From contig NZ_SNYC01000007.1 in the NCBI RefSeq assembly GCF_004362715.1, forward strand, positions 124,001 to 188,000: a stretch of DNA of 64,000 nucleotides, read 5' to 3'. Origin of the DNA: Pedobacter metabolipauper (lineage in GTDB: Bacteria > Bacteroidota > Bacteroidia > Sphingobacteriales > Sphingobacteriaceae). A model generated the notes under the pieces. It saw only the letters and a program-made list of their open reading frames with translations. It did not search any database and was not told where the DNA came from. The position numbers and the translations under genes are program-made. This document shows, in pieces, positions 33,220 through 42,089 of the stretch (its first letter is position 1; each line of letters begins with the position of its first letter).

Positions 33220-36200
33220 CATAAGCCCAGTAAAATACAATCGGATATACAAATAGATTAAACAGGGTATTGGTAATGAGGCCGCCAATTACCACAATTG
33301 CAAGCGGTTTGGAAGCTTCTGAACCGATACCTGTAGATAATGCAGCCGGCATTAATCCAATGGCAGCCATTAATGCAGTCATAATTACCGGGCGCATCCG
33401 GCTGGCTATCCCATCTTTTAGTGCATCAGCAAAGGTCCAGTCCGGGCGATGCTTTAATTCGATTATGTTACTTTTAAATCGGGTAATTAGTATCACCCCG
33501 TTTTGTACGCAAATGCCGAACAGCGCAATAAAGCCAATGCCTGCAGAGATGTTAAAGTTAATTCCGGTAGCAAGCAGCGCTAATATTCCTCCAATCATTG
33601 CGAAGGGTACATTGTTTAGTACAAGCAATGAATCTTTGATGTTCCCAAACAGAACGAACAGGATAAAAAATATGAGCAATAAGCTGATCGGAACAGCTGT
33701 TGAAAGCTGGCTAATTGCCCTTTGCTGATTTTCAAAATCTCCGGCCCATTCCAGTTTATATTCCTTTGGCAGTTTGATCTGTTCCTTAACTTTGGCCTGT
33801 GCCTCCGCAATTACACTTCCCATATCCCTTCCGCGGATGGAAAATTTAATGGCTCCATACCGTTCGTGTTTATCGCGGTAGATCATGCTCGGACCGGTGA
33901 TCTTTTTAATGTTTGCGATCATGCCCAGGGGTACCTTGTTTCCGGACAGGGTAGGGATCCTTAAATTGGAGATAGAACTTTCATCGTTTCTGAAATCTTC
34001 AGGATAGCGGATAATGAGGTCAAACTTTCGTTCTCCTTCATAGATTTCTGTAGCAGCTTTTCCACCAATGGCCATCTCAATCACAGCATTTGCATCAGCC
34101 GTACTTACACCATATAGTGCCATCTTTTTCTGATCCAGATTAATCTGAAGTTCCGGCTGCCCAAGGTTTCTGAGGATTCCCAGGTCTTCTATTCCTTCAA
34201 TGTTTTTTAAGATCCCAAATATTTTTTCCTCTTGCTGTTCCATATAGCTAAAATCATTGCCGAACAGCTTCACTACGATTGATCCTTTAACACCAGAAAC
34301 AGCCTCTTCTACGTTGTCTGAAATGGGTTGAGAGAAGTTGAGGCTAATGCCCGGAAAGCTTTTAAGTTTCTCCTGCATCCGTTCAATCAATTGCTCTTTA
34401 CTCTGTTTTCTTTTCCATTCCTTTCTGGGATAAATGTCTACATGGAATTCCATATTGTAAAAGCCTGTAGCATCCGTTCCGTCATTGGGTCTTCCGGTTT
34501 GTGACATGACTTGTTTGACCTCTTCGAAACTCAAAAAGATCTTTCTCATTTCATTGGAAAGTTTCTTAGTCTCATTCAAAGAGATGCTAAGCGGACCGGT
34601 AGCACGTACATAGATGGAGCCTTCATCCAGGGTAGGTAAGAATTCAGTACCCAAAAAGTTGAAACTGAATAAGCCAGCGATCAGGAGCACGATAGAGAAA
34701 CCAAATACGGCCTTCCTGAACTTAAAGCATTTTTCATAGATCTTAAGGGTGTATTTAGTGATAAAATCCAGGAAGATATTGTGCTTTTCACGTACTTCTT
34801 TCTTTAACAGAACGCTTGCCATAGCAGGTACCAGTGTGAAGGTAAGCAGTAGCGCACCCAACAATGCGAAGCTAAGTGTCCAGGCAAGGGGCGAGAACAT
34901 TTTACCCTCTACTTTTTCAAAGGTGAATATGGGAAGCAAACCGGTAATGATGATCAGTTTGGCGAAGAAGATCCCTTTTCCATTTTCTAAACAAGCTTTC
35001 TTGATCAGTCCCATTTTGCTCATCTTATTGAACTTTTCCATGCCAACTTTAGATGCCTTATGATCGAGCGTTACAAAAATACCCTCAACCATCACAACCG
35101 CACCATCAATAATGATCCCAAAATCTATTGCTCCCATAGACAGCAGGTTTGCCGACATGCTTTTTAGCTTCAGGCAAATGAATGCAAATAGAAGTGCCAA
35201 TGGAATGATGATGGACACGATTAGTGTCGTTCGCCAGTCTGCCATGAACAGGAACACGATCAGGGTTACAAAGATGATCCCTTCCAGCATGTTGCCCATT
35301 ACAGTATGGGTTGCATAATTCACGAGATCTTCCCGATCATAAAAAGCATTGATTTTTACATCATCCGGTAAAATGCTATTGTTGATTATGTTGATCTTTT
35401 CTTTGAGACGGCTGATTACTTCTGATGGGTTTTCACCCTTACGCATCACCACTATACCCTCTACAACATCTGGATCGCTATCCCGTCCAACCTGTCCCAG
35501 CCTGGGTAATGCAGATTCAGACACTTCTGCAATGGTCTTTACATAAACAGGGGTACCATTAAAGTTATCGATTACAATATTTCGGATCTCATCAATATTG
35601 TTTAATACACCTATTCCCCTTACCACGTAAGCTTGTCCGCTTTGAACAATGACATCGCCGCCAACATTGATGTTGCTCCTGGAAACAGCTTCAAACAATT
35701 CCGTTGCGCTTACTCCGTATTGAATGGATTTTTCAGGATCTACCGTGATCTGGTAGGTCTTTACTTCACCTCCAAAACTCACCACATCTGCAATGCCCGG
35801 CACGGAAAGCAATTCTCTCTGGATCACCCAATCCTGCAGGGTCTTTAGTTCTCTTACTGATTTTTGATTGCTGCTTAATGTATACCTGAAGATTTCGCCA
35901 GTAGGCCCGTACGGAGGCTGAACCTCTGGTCTGATTCCTTCTGGTAAATCTGCATCTTCAATATGATTGTTAACCTGTACCCTTGCAAATGCATAATCTA
36001 CATCATCTTCAAAGGTGATCTTTACAATGGACAGTCCAAAGAGCGAAGAAGAGCGGATACTGGTTCTTTTTTCTGTTGGGTTCATCGCAATTTCCAGCGG
36101 TCTGCTTACAAATTTTTCAACCTCTTCTGCGCTTCTGCCCGGCCATTGAGTAATGATCGTGATGTTGGTATTGGTTACGTCAGGAAAAGCTTCTATCGTT

Positions 36201-36310
36201 GTGTTCTTGAAGCTTAAATAGCCAGCAAGGATCAGGATAAAAGTGGAAAAGAAAATAAAGTATTTGTTTTTTAGCGAGAAGCCTATGATCGTCTTAATGA
36301 ATTTGTTCAT
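33173..36310 (-). CDS. CzcA-like heavy-metal efflux RND pump
   Basis: 1045 residues, the inner-membrane proton antiporter of a tripartite efflux system. It has 12 helices with two large periplasmic loops. The helix-4 motif is DFGIIIDGAVVMVEG at 396-410, with Asp396, Asp402 and Glu409 as proton-path residues; this DFGxxxDGAxxxxE pattern marks divalent-cation (Zn/Co/Cd/Ni) pumps, whereas Cu/Ag pumps have a different motif. So the name CusA often given to such genes is less fitting. Last gene in a five-gene minus-strand operon; the adaptor gene ends 30 nt upstream. Metal specificity remains inferred. Confidence 0.93.
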   Translation of the reverse strand: MNKFIKTIIGFSLKNKYFIFFSTFILILAGYLSFKNTTIEAFPDVTNTNITIITQWPGRSAEEVEKFVSRPLEIAMNPTEKRTSIRSSSLFGLSIVKITFEDDVDYAFARVQVNNHIEDADLPEGIRPEVQPPYGPTGEIFRYTLSSNQKSVRELKTLQDWVIQRELLSVPGIADVVSFGGEVKTYQITVDPEKSIQYGVSATELFEAVSRSNINVGGDVIVQSGQAYVVRGIGVLNNIDEIRNIVIDNFNGTPVYVKTIAEVSESALPRLGQVGRDSDPDVVEGIVVMRKGENPSEVISRLKEKINIINNSILPDDVKINAFYDREDLVNYATHTVMGNMLEGIIFVTLIVFLFMADWRTTLIVSIIIPLALLFAFICLKLKSMSANLLSMGAIDFGIIIDGAVVMVEGIFVTLDHKASKVGMEKFNKMSKMGLIKKACLENGKGIFFAKLIIITGLLPIFTFEKVEGKMFSPLAWTLSFALLGALLLTFTLVPAMASVLLKKEVREKHNIFLDFITKYTLKIYEKCFKFRKAVFGFSIVLLIAGLFSFNFLGTEFLPTLDEGSIYVRATGPLSISLNETKKLSNEMRKIFLSFEEVKQVMSQTGRPNDGTDATGFYNMEFHVDIYPRKEWKRKQSKEQLIERMQEKLKSFPGISLNFSQPISDNVEEAVSGVKGSIVVKLFGNDFSYMEQQEEKIFGILKNIEGIEDLGILRNLGQPELQINLDQKKMALYGVSTADANAVIEMAIGGKAATEIYEGERKFDLIIRYPEDFRNDESSISNLRIPTLSGNKVPLGMIANIKKITGPSMIYRDKHERYGAIKFSIRGRDMGSVIAEAQAKVKEQIKLPKEYKLEWAGDFENQQRAISQLSTAVPISLLLIFFILFVLFGNIKDSLLVLNNVPFAMIGGILALLATGINFNISAGIGFIALFGICVQNGVILITRFKSNIIELKHRPDWTFADALKDGIASRMRPVIMTALMAAIGLMPAALSTGIGSEASKPLAIVVIGGLITNTLFNLFVYPIVFYWAYAKKVKSISHTSIAVH

Positions 36311-36340
36311 TACAGCTGTTGTTAGGTAGAATTGGAAAAT

Positions 36341-37447
36341 TTAGTTTTTAAGGCTCTCGTATAAGAACACTTGTTTTGAAGCCACAATGCGGTCTCCGGG
36401 AATTAAGCCTTTGCTGATATATACTTTATCGGCTGTTTTTCTTCCAATCTCTACTTCCTGGATCCTCACCTTTTTTGCAGGATCAATGACCAGCACATAG
36501 TTTTTGTTTTCATCAAAGATGACCCCTCTGGCATTCACCACCGGCAGGTTAATGCCTGAACTTGCAGAAACGTTTACAGTAGCCATCATTCCGGGTTTTA
36601 ATAAAAACTCAGGATTGACAATGCTTACCCTTGCATTCATCACTTTACTTTCACTATCGATCAGATTATAGATCTTTTCTACTTTACCGCTAAATTGCTT
36701 TTCCGGATAGGAAAGGATAGAAATATGTACCTCGTCACCTTCACGTACCCTGGAGATATCGGATTCATAAATATTGATCATTGCCCACACGGTAGAAAGA
36801 TCTGCCAGGGTAAATGCATTTTTATCCCGGTCCGGGCGCAGCTGCATGTTTGAAGTAATGTTCTTTTCAATGATAAAACCACTTATAGGTGCATTAATGG
36901 CATAGTTGCCGCTTTTGTTACTTCCATTAAGCTTTAAAATCGTGTTGGCACGTTTATTTTCTGCGCGTTTTATTTCGTAGTTATTTTTAGATTCCTCCAG
37001 TTCTCTTTCGGATAATAGCCCGCTGGTAAAAAGCTGCTGAGCCTGCTTAACATTTCTTTCGGCATTCTTAAGTTCTGCTGAGGCACTAATTGCTTCTTTA
37101 TCATATCCGGCCATTTCAGAACTGCTTATGCTGGCCAGTAACTGTCCTTTTTGAACGCGGTCGCCCAGTTGTACCGGCACCTTTTGTACCGTTCCGCTTA
37201 CCATTGGAAAGATCTCTGCCATTCGTGCTTCATCAGCCGTGATCTTCGCGGAAAAATTCAGGTCGGTACGGCTGTTAACTGCTTCAACGGTATCAATTAA
37301 AAGCTTGCTGATCAATGAGTCTGTCAACGCAAATTTACCGGCTACTGCCGGTTCCTGTTTACTGGTGCAGCTTACTGCGGCGAAAACCAATGCCACTACC
37401 GAGAATTTACCTGTTGTTTTTTTGAACGTTCTTATTATGTTTTTCAT
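36341..37447 (-). CDS. Efflux RND periplasmic adaptor subunit (CzcB-like)
   Basis: 368 residues, a lipoprotein-type N-terminus (KTTGKFSVVALVFAAVSCTSK) with Cys27 in the lipobox AVSC. Membrane-fusion-protein layout: barrel-sandwich halves (VSGTVQKVPVQLGDRVQKGQLLASI; INAPISGFIIEKNI) around a helical hairpin (about 125-170), then beta-barrel and membrane-proximal domains. It joins the RND pump to the TolC channel. No extra metal-binding His-rich tail is seen. Lies 7 nt after the TolC-like gene stop and 30 nt before the pump gene, in one operon. Confidence 0.92.
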   Translation of the reverse strand: MKNIIRTFKKTTGKFSVVALVFAAVSCTSKQEPAVAGKFALTDSLISKLLIDTVEAVNSRTDLNFSAKITADEARMAEIFPMVSGTVQKVPVQLGDRVQKGQLLASISSSEMAGYDKEAISASAELKNAERNVKQAQQLFTSGLLSERELEESKNNYEIKRAENKRANTILKLNGSNKSGNYAINAPISGFIIEKNITSNMQLRPDRDKNAFTLADLSTVWAMINIYESDISRVREGDEVHISILSYPEKQFSGKVEKIYNLIDSESKVMNARVSIVNPEFLLKPGMMATVNVSASSGINLPVVNARGVIFDENKNYVLVIDPAKKVRIQEVEIGRKTADKVYISKGLIPGDRIVASKQVFLYESLKN

Positions 37448-37454
37448 GGTGGAC

Positions 37455-38726
37455 TTATTTGAATATGGTTGATCCGGTTACGTAATTGATTTCTTCCTTC
37501 GCATTCATGCGTTCGTATTTCAGCAGGTTTAATTGAAGGATGCTCTCTTTATAAGAATCATAGAAATCCAAAAATTCGATTAAGCTGATGTTTCTGTTTT
37601 TAAAGTTTTTAGTTACTTCTGTGATCAGCTGTTCAAAATTCTTGTTAAAGCCGGTTTCTATAGATAGATAGAGGCTTTCTGTTTGTAATGCTGTTTTATA
37701 ACTGTTATAGAGTTCGTTCTCCAGAACAGCTTCCTGTTGTTTCAGGTTTACATTTCCCTGTTCAATTAAGATCCGTGCCTTTTTAATTTCCCCCTGGTTT
37801 CTGTTAAACAGGGGAACTGGAATTTTGATACCCAGACCGGTATATTTTTCAGGATAGTTGCCTTTAAGATCATAGCTTAACGAGATTTCTATATCGGGTA
37901 TGGCATTGGCTTTTTGAATACTGAGGTTATTTTGCGCATAGATCGCTTCTGTTTTTGCCAGTTGCAGATCGGCACGGTTCAGTCTGGCTGAATCCAATAG
38001 CTGTACAAAACTTTGCCTTTGCAGGGAATACTCCAGGTCATCAGCTGGTTGTATGATCAGCAGGAGATTTGTTGAAGAACTGATATTGGTCAACAATTTG
38101 AGTGTACTTTTCAGATCTTCAATTTCATTTAGAAGGGCAATGTACTCGGCTTTAAGTTTGTAGTATTCTGACCGGATGCGGATTACATCTTTTAAAGCTA
38201 CATTTCCAAACTTAAACTGGGCTTCGGAAGCTTTTAGCAGCTGATCTAAAGATTCAATCTGATCATGATAAACTAATGCAGACTGCTGGGCATAATAAGC
38301 CTTGTAAAAGGTGCTGCGAAGGTTATAACGAAGGGTTCGCATTAAATCGTAATATGCATATTCAGCCAGCTTTACGCCGGTATTGGCCAGCTGTATGTTT
38401 TTGTTGCGTTTCCCGGCAAGTTTAACCAGCTGAGAGAGCGCTGCACTATACTGACCCGTTGCGGCAGAGGTTTCTAAAAACCTGTTGGTTTCATGGTTAT
38501 AAAAGAGGTTTTCATAACTGAGTTGAGGATTGTCGAAAAGCCTGGCTGTGACCACGTCAGCCTTTGCCTGTTCTGTTTGATATTGCTGTGCAATAAGCTG
38601 GTAGTTTTTGGATAGAAATAACTGTTCAGCTTGTCTCAGGTTCAGTTTAAGTGTGTCCTGGGCAATGCTAACTGAAGTAATTCCAAGCACCATGGAAGCA
38701 ATCAGGATTAATTGTGTCTTCATCAT
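37455..38726 (-). CDS. TolC-family outer-membrane efflux protein (CzcC-like)
   Basis: Signal peptide LILIASMVLGITSVSIAQ; two neighbouring ATGs (38726, 38723) are equally good starts, and further-upstream residues are not needed. About 424 residues with the duplicated outer-membrane-efflux helices: LNLRQAEQLFLSKNYQL, TGLGIKIPVPLFNRNQGEIKKARILIEQG and the closing EFLDFYDSYKESILQLNLLKYE. It forms the outer-membrane and periplasmic tunnel for the pump. Follows the histidine kinase gene by 55 nt and precedes the adaptor by 7 nt. Confidence 0.9.
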   Translation of the reverse strand: MMKTQLILIASMVLGITSVSIAQDTLKLNLRQAEQLFLSKNYQLIAQQYQTEQAKADVVTARLFDNPQLSYENLFYNHETNRFLETSAATGQYSAALSQLVKLAGKRNKNIQLANTGVKLAEYAYYDLMRTLRYNLRSTFYKAYYAQQSALVYHDQIESLDQLLKASEAQFKFGNVALKDVIRIRSEYYKLKAEYIALLNEIEDLKSTLKLLTNISSSTNLLLIIQPADDLEYSLQRQSFVQLLDSARLNRADLQLAKTEAIYAQNNLSIQKANAIPDIEISLSYDLKGNYPEKYTGLGIKIPVPLFNRNQGEIKKARILIEQGNVNLKQQEAVLENELYNSYKTALQTESLYLSIETGFNKNFEQLITEVTKNFKNRNISLIEFLDFYDSYKESILQLNLLKYERMNAKEEINYVTGSTIFK

Positions 38727-38781
38727 CTGCAAAGCTATCTGCAAGGAATTAAGGCGGAATTAAAGCCGGATTAAAACGGGA

Positions 38782-40140
38782 TTAAAATTTAGGCAGCGTG
38801 ATTGTAAAGGTACTTCCAATGCCTTTTTTAGAGGTAATGGTCAGCTGTCCGTTGAAAAGTAAGGCAATCTTTTTAGCCATATACAGGCCCATGCCGCTGC
38901 CAGAATATTGGCCGGTAAGGGAAGATCTGTAGAAAGGTTTAAAGATTTCTGCCTGTTCAGATTTTTCTACGCCGGTTCCCTGGTCGGTAATGGAGATTAT
39001 AAGTGTAGTATCCTGTACATCTAAGATACACTGAACATCCTGCTGGTCTGAAAACTTAAAAGCATTTGAAATGATGTTATTAAATAGAATGAGCAGCAGG
39101 CTGGGGTTTCCTTGTGCTATTAGCTGGGAGGGTTCGTCGGGCATATTAAGAATGCTGACCAGAAGCTTGGCCGTTGTCTTCTTATTCCATTCATCTGAAA
39201 TTTCCCATAACATTTCATCAATACGCACAGGCTGCAGGTGGATGGCTCCAAATTCGAGATCCGACTGCGCAAGGTTAACCAATCCTGTGATTGTATTTTC
39301 CATCTTCTCTGCATCATCCATAACAGATGCCAGTACGTTTTTATAATCTTGCGTTTGCCGTTCCTGCGATAAGGCGATCTCTGCACTCATCATCATGCGT
39401 GTTACCGGGGTGCGGAGTTCATGGGATGCATTGGCAATAAATGTTTTTTGAAGTACAAAGGCCTGTTCCAGGTGCTCCATGAGATTGTTGAAGTTCTGGG
39501 CGAGCAAATTGATCTCATCTTTATTCTTGCCTTCATGAACCCTAAAATGCAGGTTGTTTGACTTGATCTGTTTTACTTCATCCATAAAGTGATCCAATGG
39601 ATTTAATACTTTTCGGGCAATCCATCTGCCGGATAGAAGGAGGCCGGCAAAAATGACCACAAAAAAGATGGCCATGATCTTTTTTAGGCGGTCGATGCGG
39701 GAGTAGGTTCCCTGGTCAATGGCCGAAGCCAGGATTACAAAATCACCCTGGTTGTCTTTGTAAAAGATACCAACTACTTGTCTGCTGCCATCTTTGAACT
39801 GGATCTTTTTTAACCTTCTTACTTTATTGATCGTCTCGGCATTCCAGTATTGCTGATCATCACCAATAAAGGCAGCCGTATTCTTCGAGTTATAGATCCG
39901 TATTACCTCACCATTTAGTGTGGCCAGGTATTCATTGCGTACCTTATTTAACGAATCAGTAGAAATTTCATCGGCTTCCAGGTAAAGTTTAGCGGTGATC
40001 CTGGCCCGGTCTGTAAGCCGGTCAAAAAAATCGCCCTCCAGAAACTTTAGAAATGTAAAATAGACTGCAATGAGCATTCCCAATAAAGTGAGGGTACTCA
40101 CCAGTGTAAAATAGATAGAAATGCGGTCTTTGATCTTCAT
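38782..40140 (-). CDS. Sensor histidine kinase of the metal-efflux operon
   Basis: 452 residues. Two membrane helices (about 10-32 and 153-172) flank a periplasmic sensor domain of about 120 residues. A HAMP domain (about 173-225) precedes the HisKA domain with the H-box FIANASHELRTPVTR; His240 is the phosphorylation site. The ATPase domain shows N, G1 (ITDQGTGVEK), F (IFKPFYR) and G2 (GSGMGLYMAKK) boxes. It starts one base after the regulator stop, so the two are cotranslated. It probably senses excess metal in the periplasm and activates the efflux genes that follow in the same operon. Confidence 0.92.
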   Translation of the reverse strand: MKIKDRISIYFTLVSTLTLLGMLIAVYFTFLKFLEGDFFDRLTDRARITAKLYLEADEISTDSLNKVRNEYLATLNGEVIRIYNSKNTAAFIGDDQQYWNAETINKVRRLKKIQFKDGSRQVVGIFYKDNQGDFVILASAIDQGTYSRIDRLKKIMAIFFVVIFAGLLLSGRWIARKVLNPLDHFMDEVKQIKSNNLHFRVHEGKNKDEINLLAQNFNNLMEHLEQAFVLQKTFIANASHELRTPVTRMMMSAEIALSQERQTQDYKNVLASVMDDAEKMENTITGLVNLAQSDLEFGAIHLQPVRIDEMLWEISDEWNKKTTAKLLVSILNMPDEPSQLIAQGNPSLLLILFNNIISNAFKFSDQQDVQCILDVQDTTLIISITDQGTGVEKSEQAEIFKPFYRSSLTGQYSGSGMGLYMAKKIALLFNGQLTITSKKGIGSTFTITLPKF

Positions 40141-40141
40141 G

Positions 40142-40816
40142 CTACGCTATTTTTAGGATATAGCCCATATTGATCCTGGTGTGGATCAGTTTCCGGCTAA
40201 ACCCTTTATCTATTTTATTGCGCAGAAAGTTTACATAAACATCAATAACATTGGTTCCGGTATCAAAATTTATATCCCAGGCATTTTCTGCAATGTATTG
40301 CCGGGAAAGCAGGCGGTTTGGATTGCGGAGAAACAATTCCAGCAAGGTAATTTCTTTGGCTGTTAATTCAATAAGCCTTCCTGCACGATGAACCTCCTTA
40401 CTGTATAGATTTAAAGTAAGGTCATCAAAGATCAGCAGCTGCCCCAGATCTTTTCGATGCCTTCTTAATAAGGCTTCTATTCTTATCAGCAATTCTTTAA
40501 AATGAAAGGGCTTAACCAGGTAATCATCTGCGCCAGAATTAAAACCCCTGATCTTATCGTCAATGGTACCTAAGGCAGTAAGCATTAATATGGGCAGGTC
40601 AGGATAAGAGATCCGGAGTTCTTTACAAATTTCAATGCCGGTTAACCCAGGCATCATGACATCGAGGATGATGAGGTCAAAAGGTTGACTTTGAAGTTTT
40701 TCTAATGCCAGTTTGCCTTCAGAAAAGGTGGTTACGGTGTAAGAAAGTTCTTCCAGCCCGGTTTTAATCAGGGAGGCTATTTTAGGATCATCCTCTGCCA
40801 GTCCAATTTTAAACAT
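40142..40816 (-). CDS. OmpR-family response regulator of the metal-efflux operon
   Basis: 224 residues from the ATG at 40816; an upstream TTG frame adds three residues only. Receiver domain (about 1-118) with acidic pocket Glu8/Asp9/Asp10, phospho-acceptor Asp52 in LIILDVMMPG, and Lys in YLVKPFHF; winged-helix DNA-binding domain (about 125-224) with RPNRLLSRQYIAENAW-like core (NRLLSRQYIAENAWDINFDTGTNVIDVYVNFLR in part). First gene of the operon regulator-kinase-TolC-adaptor-pump, so it likely controls its own operon. Divergent from the J-domain gene across a 93-nt gap. Confidence 0.92.
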   Translation of the reverse strand: MFKIGLAEDDPKIASLIKTGLEELSYTVTTFSEGKLALEKLQSQPFDLIILDVMMPGLTGIEICKELRISYPDLPILMLTALGTIDDKIRGFNSGADDYLVKPFHFKELLIRIEALLRRHRKDLGQLLIFDDLTLNLYSKEVHRAGRLIELTAKEITLLELFLRNPNRLLSRQYIAENAWDINFDTGTNVIDVYVNFLRNKIDKGFSRKLIHTRINMGYILKIA

Positions 40817-40893
40817 AGGCGGCAAATATCGGTGATTTTGTTTCCTATTTTATAATTAATTGAAACTTAATGTGATTAGAATAAAAATTGCAG

Positions 40894-40901
40894 TACCTTT
40901 G
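40894..40901 (+). promoter_or_regulatory. -7 box TACCTTTG before the J-domain gene
   Basis: TACCTTTG matches the Bacteroidota -7 consensus. It ends 8 nt before the ATG at 40910, so transcription would start at or next to the start codon, suggesting a leaderless mRNA. No clear -33 TTTG. Confidence 0.45.
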
Positions 40902-40909
40902 CGCAAATT

Positions 40910-41359
40910 ATGAAGAAGATAGTCGATTACAGGAAGTTATTAGGTGTGCAGAAAGATGCAGAATTGAAAGAATTAAAGACCGTTTACCGGAATTTAATGA
41001 AAGACTGGCATCCGGATAAGTTTCAGGACAGTGAAGAAGCAAAACTAGAAGCAGAGATTAAAAGCAAGGACATCATTGAAGCGTATCACTTTTTAGTGAG
41101 TATAGCTCCTGAAACCCTTCAGCTATCTTTAGAGGCTTACACGCAGACTACTGCTGCCTGCGGTATAGCTGATTATACCTGGGAACGTCAGGTGTTGAAA
41201 GTTTACTTTTTAGATGGAAGCGGTTACGAATATTTTGAGGTGCCTAAAGCGGTTTACGTTAAACTGGTTAATGCAGACTCACCGGGAAGATTTGCACGCA
41301 GACATATTTTTAATGTTTTTGCATATCGCAATATCGCCAAACAGCAAGAACCGGCTTAA
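40910..41359 (+). CDS. J-domain / KTSC-domain fusion protein
   Basis: 149 residues. Residues about 6-65 are a DnaJ J-domain (DYRKLLGVQKDAELKELKTVYRNL) with the HPD motif at 34-36 that stimulates Hsp70 ATPase. Residues about 85-145 match the KTSC domain (LKVYFLDGSGYEYFEVPKAVY, LVNADSPGRFARRHI), of unknown role. No other DnaJ parts are present, so it is probably a specialised Hsp70 co-chaperone or an adaptor for KTSC partners. It converges with the LytTR response regulator gene, with stop codons adjacent (41359/41360). Confidence 0.85.
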   Translation: MKKIVDYRKLLGVQKDAELKELKTVYRNLMKDWHPDKFQDSEEAKLEAEIKSKDIIEAYHFLVSIAPETLQLSLEAYTQTTAACGIADYTWERQVLKVYFLDGSGYEYFEVPKAVYVKLVNADSPGRFARRHIFNVFAYRNIAKQQEPA

Positions 41360-42055
41360 TTAATAGAGCCAGGTCTTGACATTTTCAAGATAGCTGTCCC
41401 CAATCGGAAGTACAACTGTTTCCAGTTGTATTTTTTTATTTTGTACCGATCTTACTTTTGAAACCGGAATGATATAACTCCGGTGAATCCTTTTGAACTG
41501 TGGATCGGGAAGCATTTCTAAGATCTTCTTTAAGGTCATTAAAGAGAGTATGGGTTTTTCATTGTGAATGTGGATCTTCACATAATCTTCCATACTCTCT
41601 ATATATTCAATCTGTTTTAGAATGATCTTGATCATCCGGTACTCCGAATGCACATAAATAAATGCATCTTCTTCAGCAGAAACGATATCGCTCTTATATC
41701 TTTTAATGTCTAAGGCTTTATATATCGCCTTAGAAAACCGCTCAAAGTCAATCGGCTTTAACAGGTAATCAACGGCATCAAGCTCAAATCCATCAAACGC
41801 AAATTGTTTGTGTGCCGTAGTAAAAATGATCATGGGTTTTTTCTTTAATGCCCTTGCAAGGTCAACGCCTGAAATATCCGGCATGTTAATGTCCAGAAAA
41901 ACCAGGTCTACCGGGGTATGATTGATATATTCTGCACCAGAAATTGCATCTTCAAACGTATTGATCAGTTTTACTTCTGGTATTCTTGAAATGTAGGCGC
42001 TAATCAGTTTAAGTGCGAGAGGCTCATCATCTATGGCTACACATTTTAAAAACAT
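41360..42055 (-). CDS. LytTR-family response regulator
   Basis: 231 residues. Receiver domain with Asp9-Asp10-Glu11 (VAIDDEPLAL) and phospho-acceptor Asp55 in LVFLDINMP; then the LytTR DNA-binding domain (about 130-231, including AFIYVHSEYRMIKIILKQIEYIESMEDYVKIH and HRSYIIPVSKVRSVQ in part). It is 34 nt downstream of the histidine kinase gene and forms its pair. LytTR regulators of Bacteroidota often control export, polysaccharide or cell-surface genes. No target is evident in the window. Confidence 0.92.
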   Translation of the reverse strand: MFLKCVAIDDEPLALKLISAYISRIPEVKLINTFEDAISGAEYINHTPVDLVFLDINMPDISGVDLARALKKKPMIIFTTAHKQFAFDGFELDAVDYLLKPIDFERFSKAIYKALDIKRYKSDIVSAEEDAFIYVHSEYRMIKIILKQIEYIESMEDYVKIHIHNEKPILSLMTLKKILEMLPDPQFKRIHRSYIIPVSKVRSVQNKKIQLETVVLPIGDSYLENVKTWLY

Positions 42056-42089
42056 AAGTCTATATTATGCAACTAATATAGAGATTTCT

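Noticed and set aside
33270..33728. Frame of 152 codons antisense to the RND pump gene
   Set aside because: It mirrors a highly conserved membrane protein; the composition (Ile, Ser, Pro rich) is what antisense of RND helices gives.
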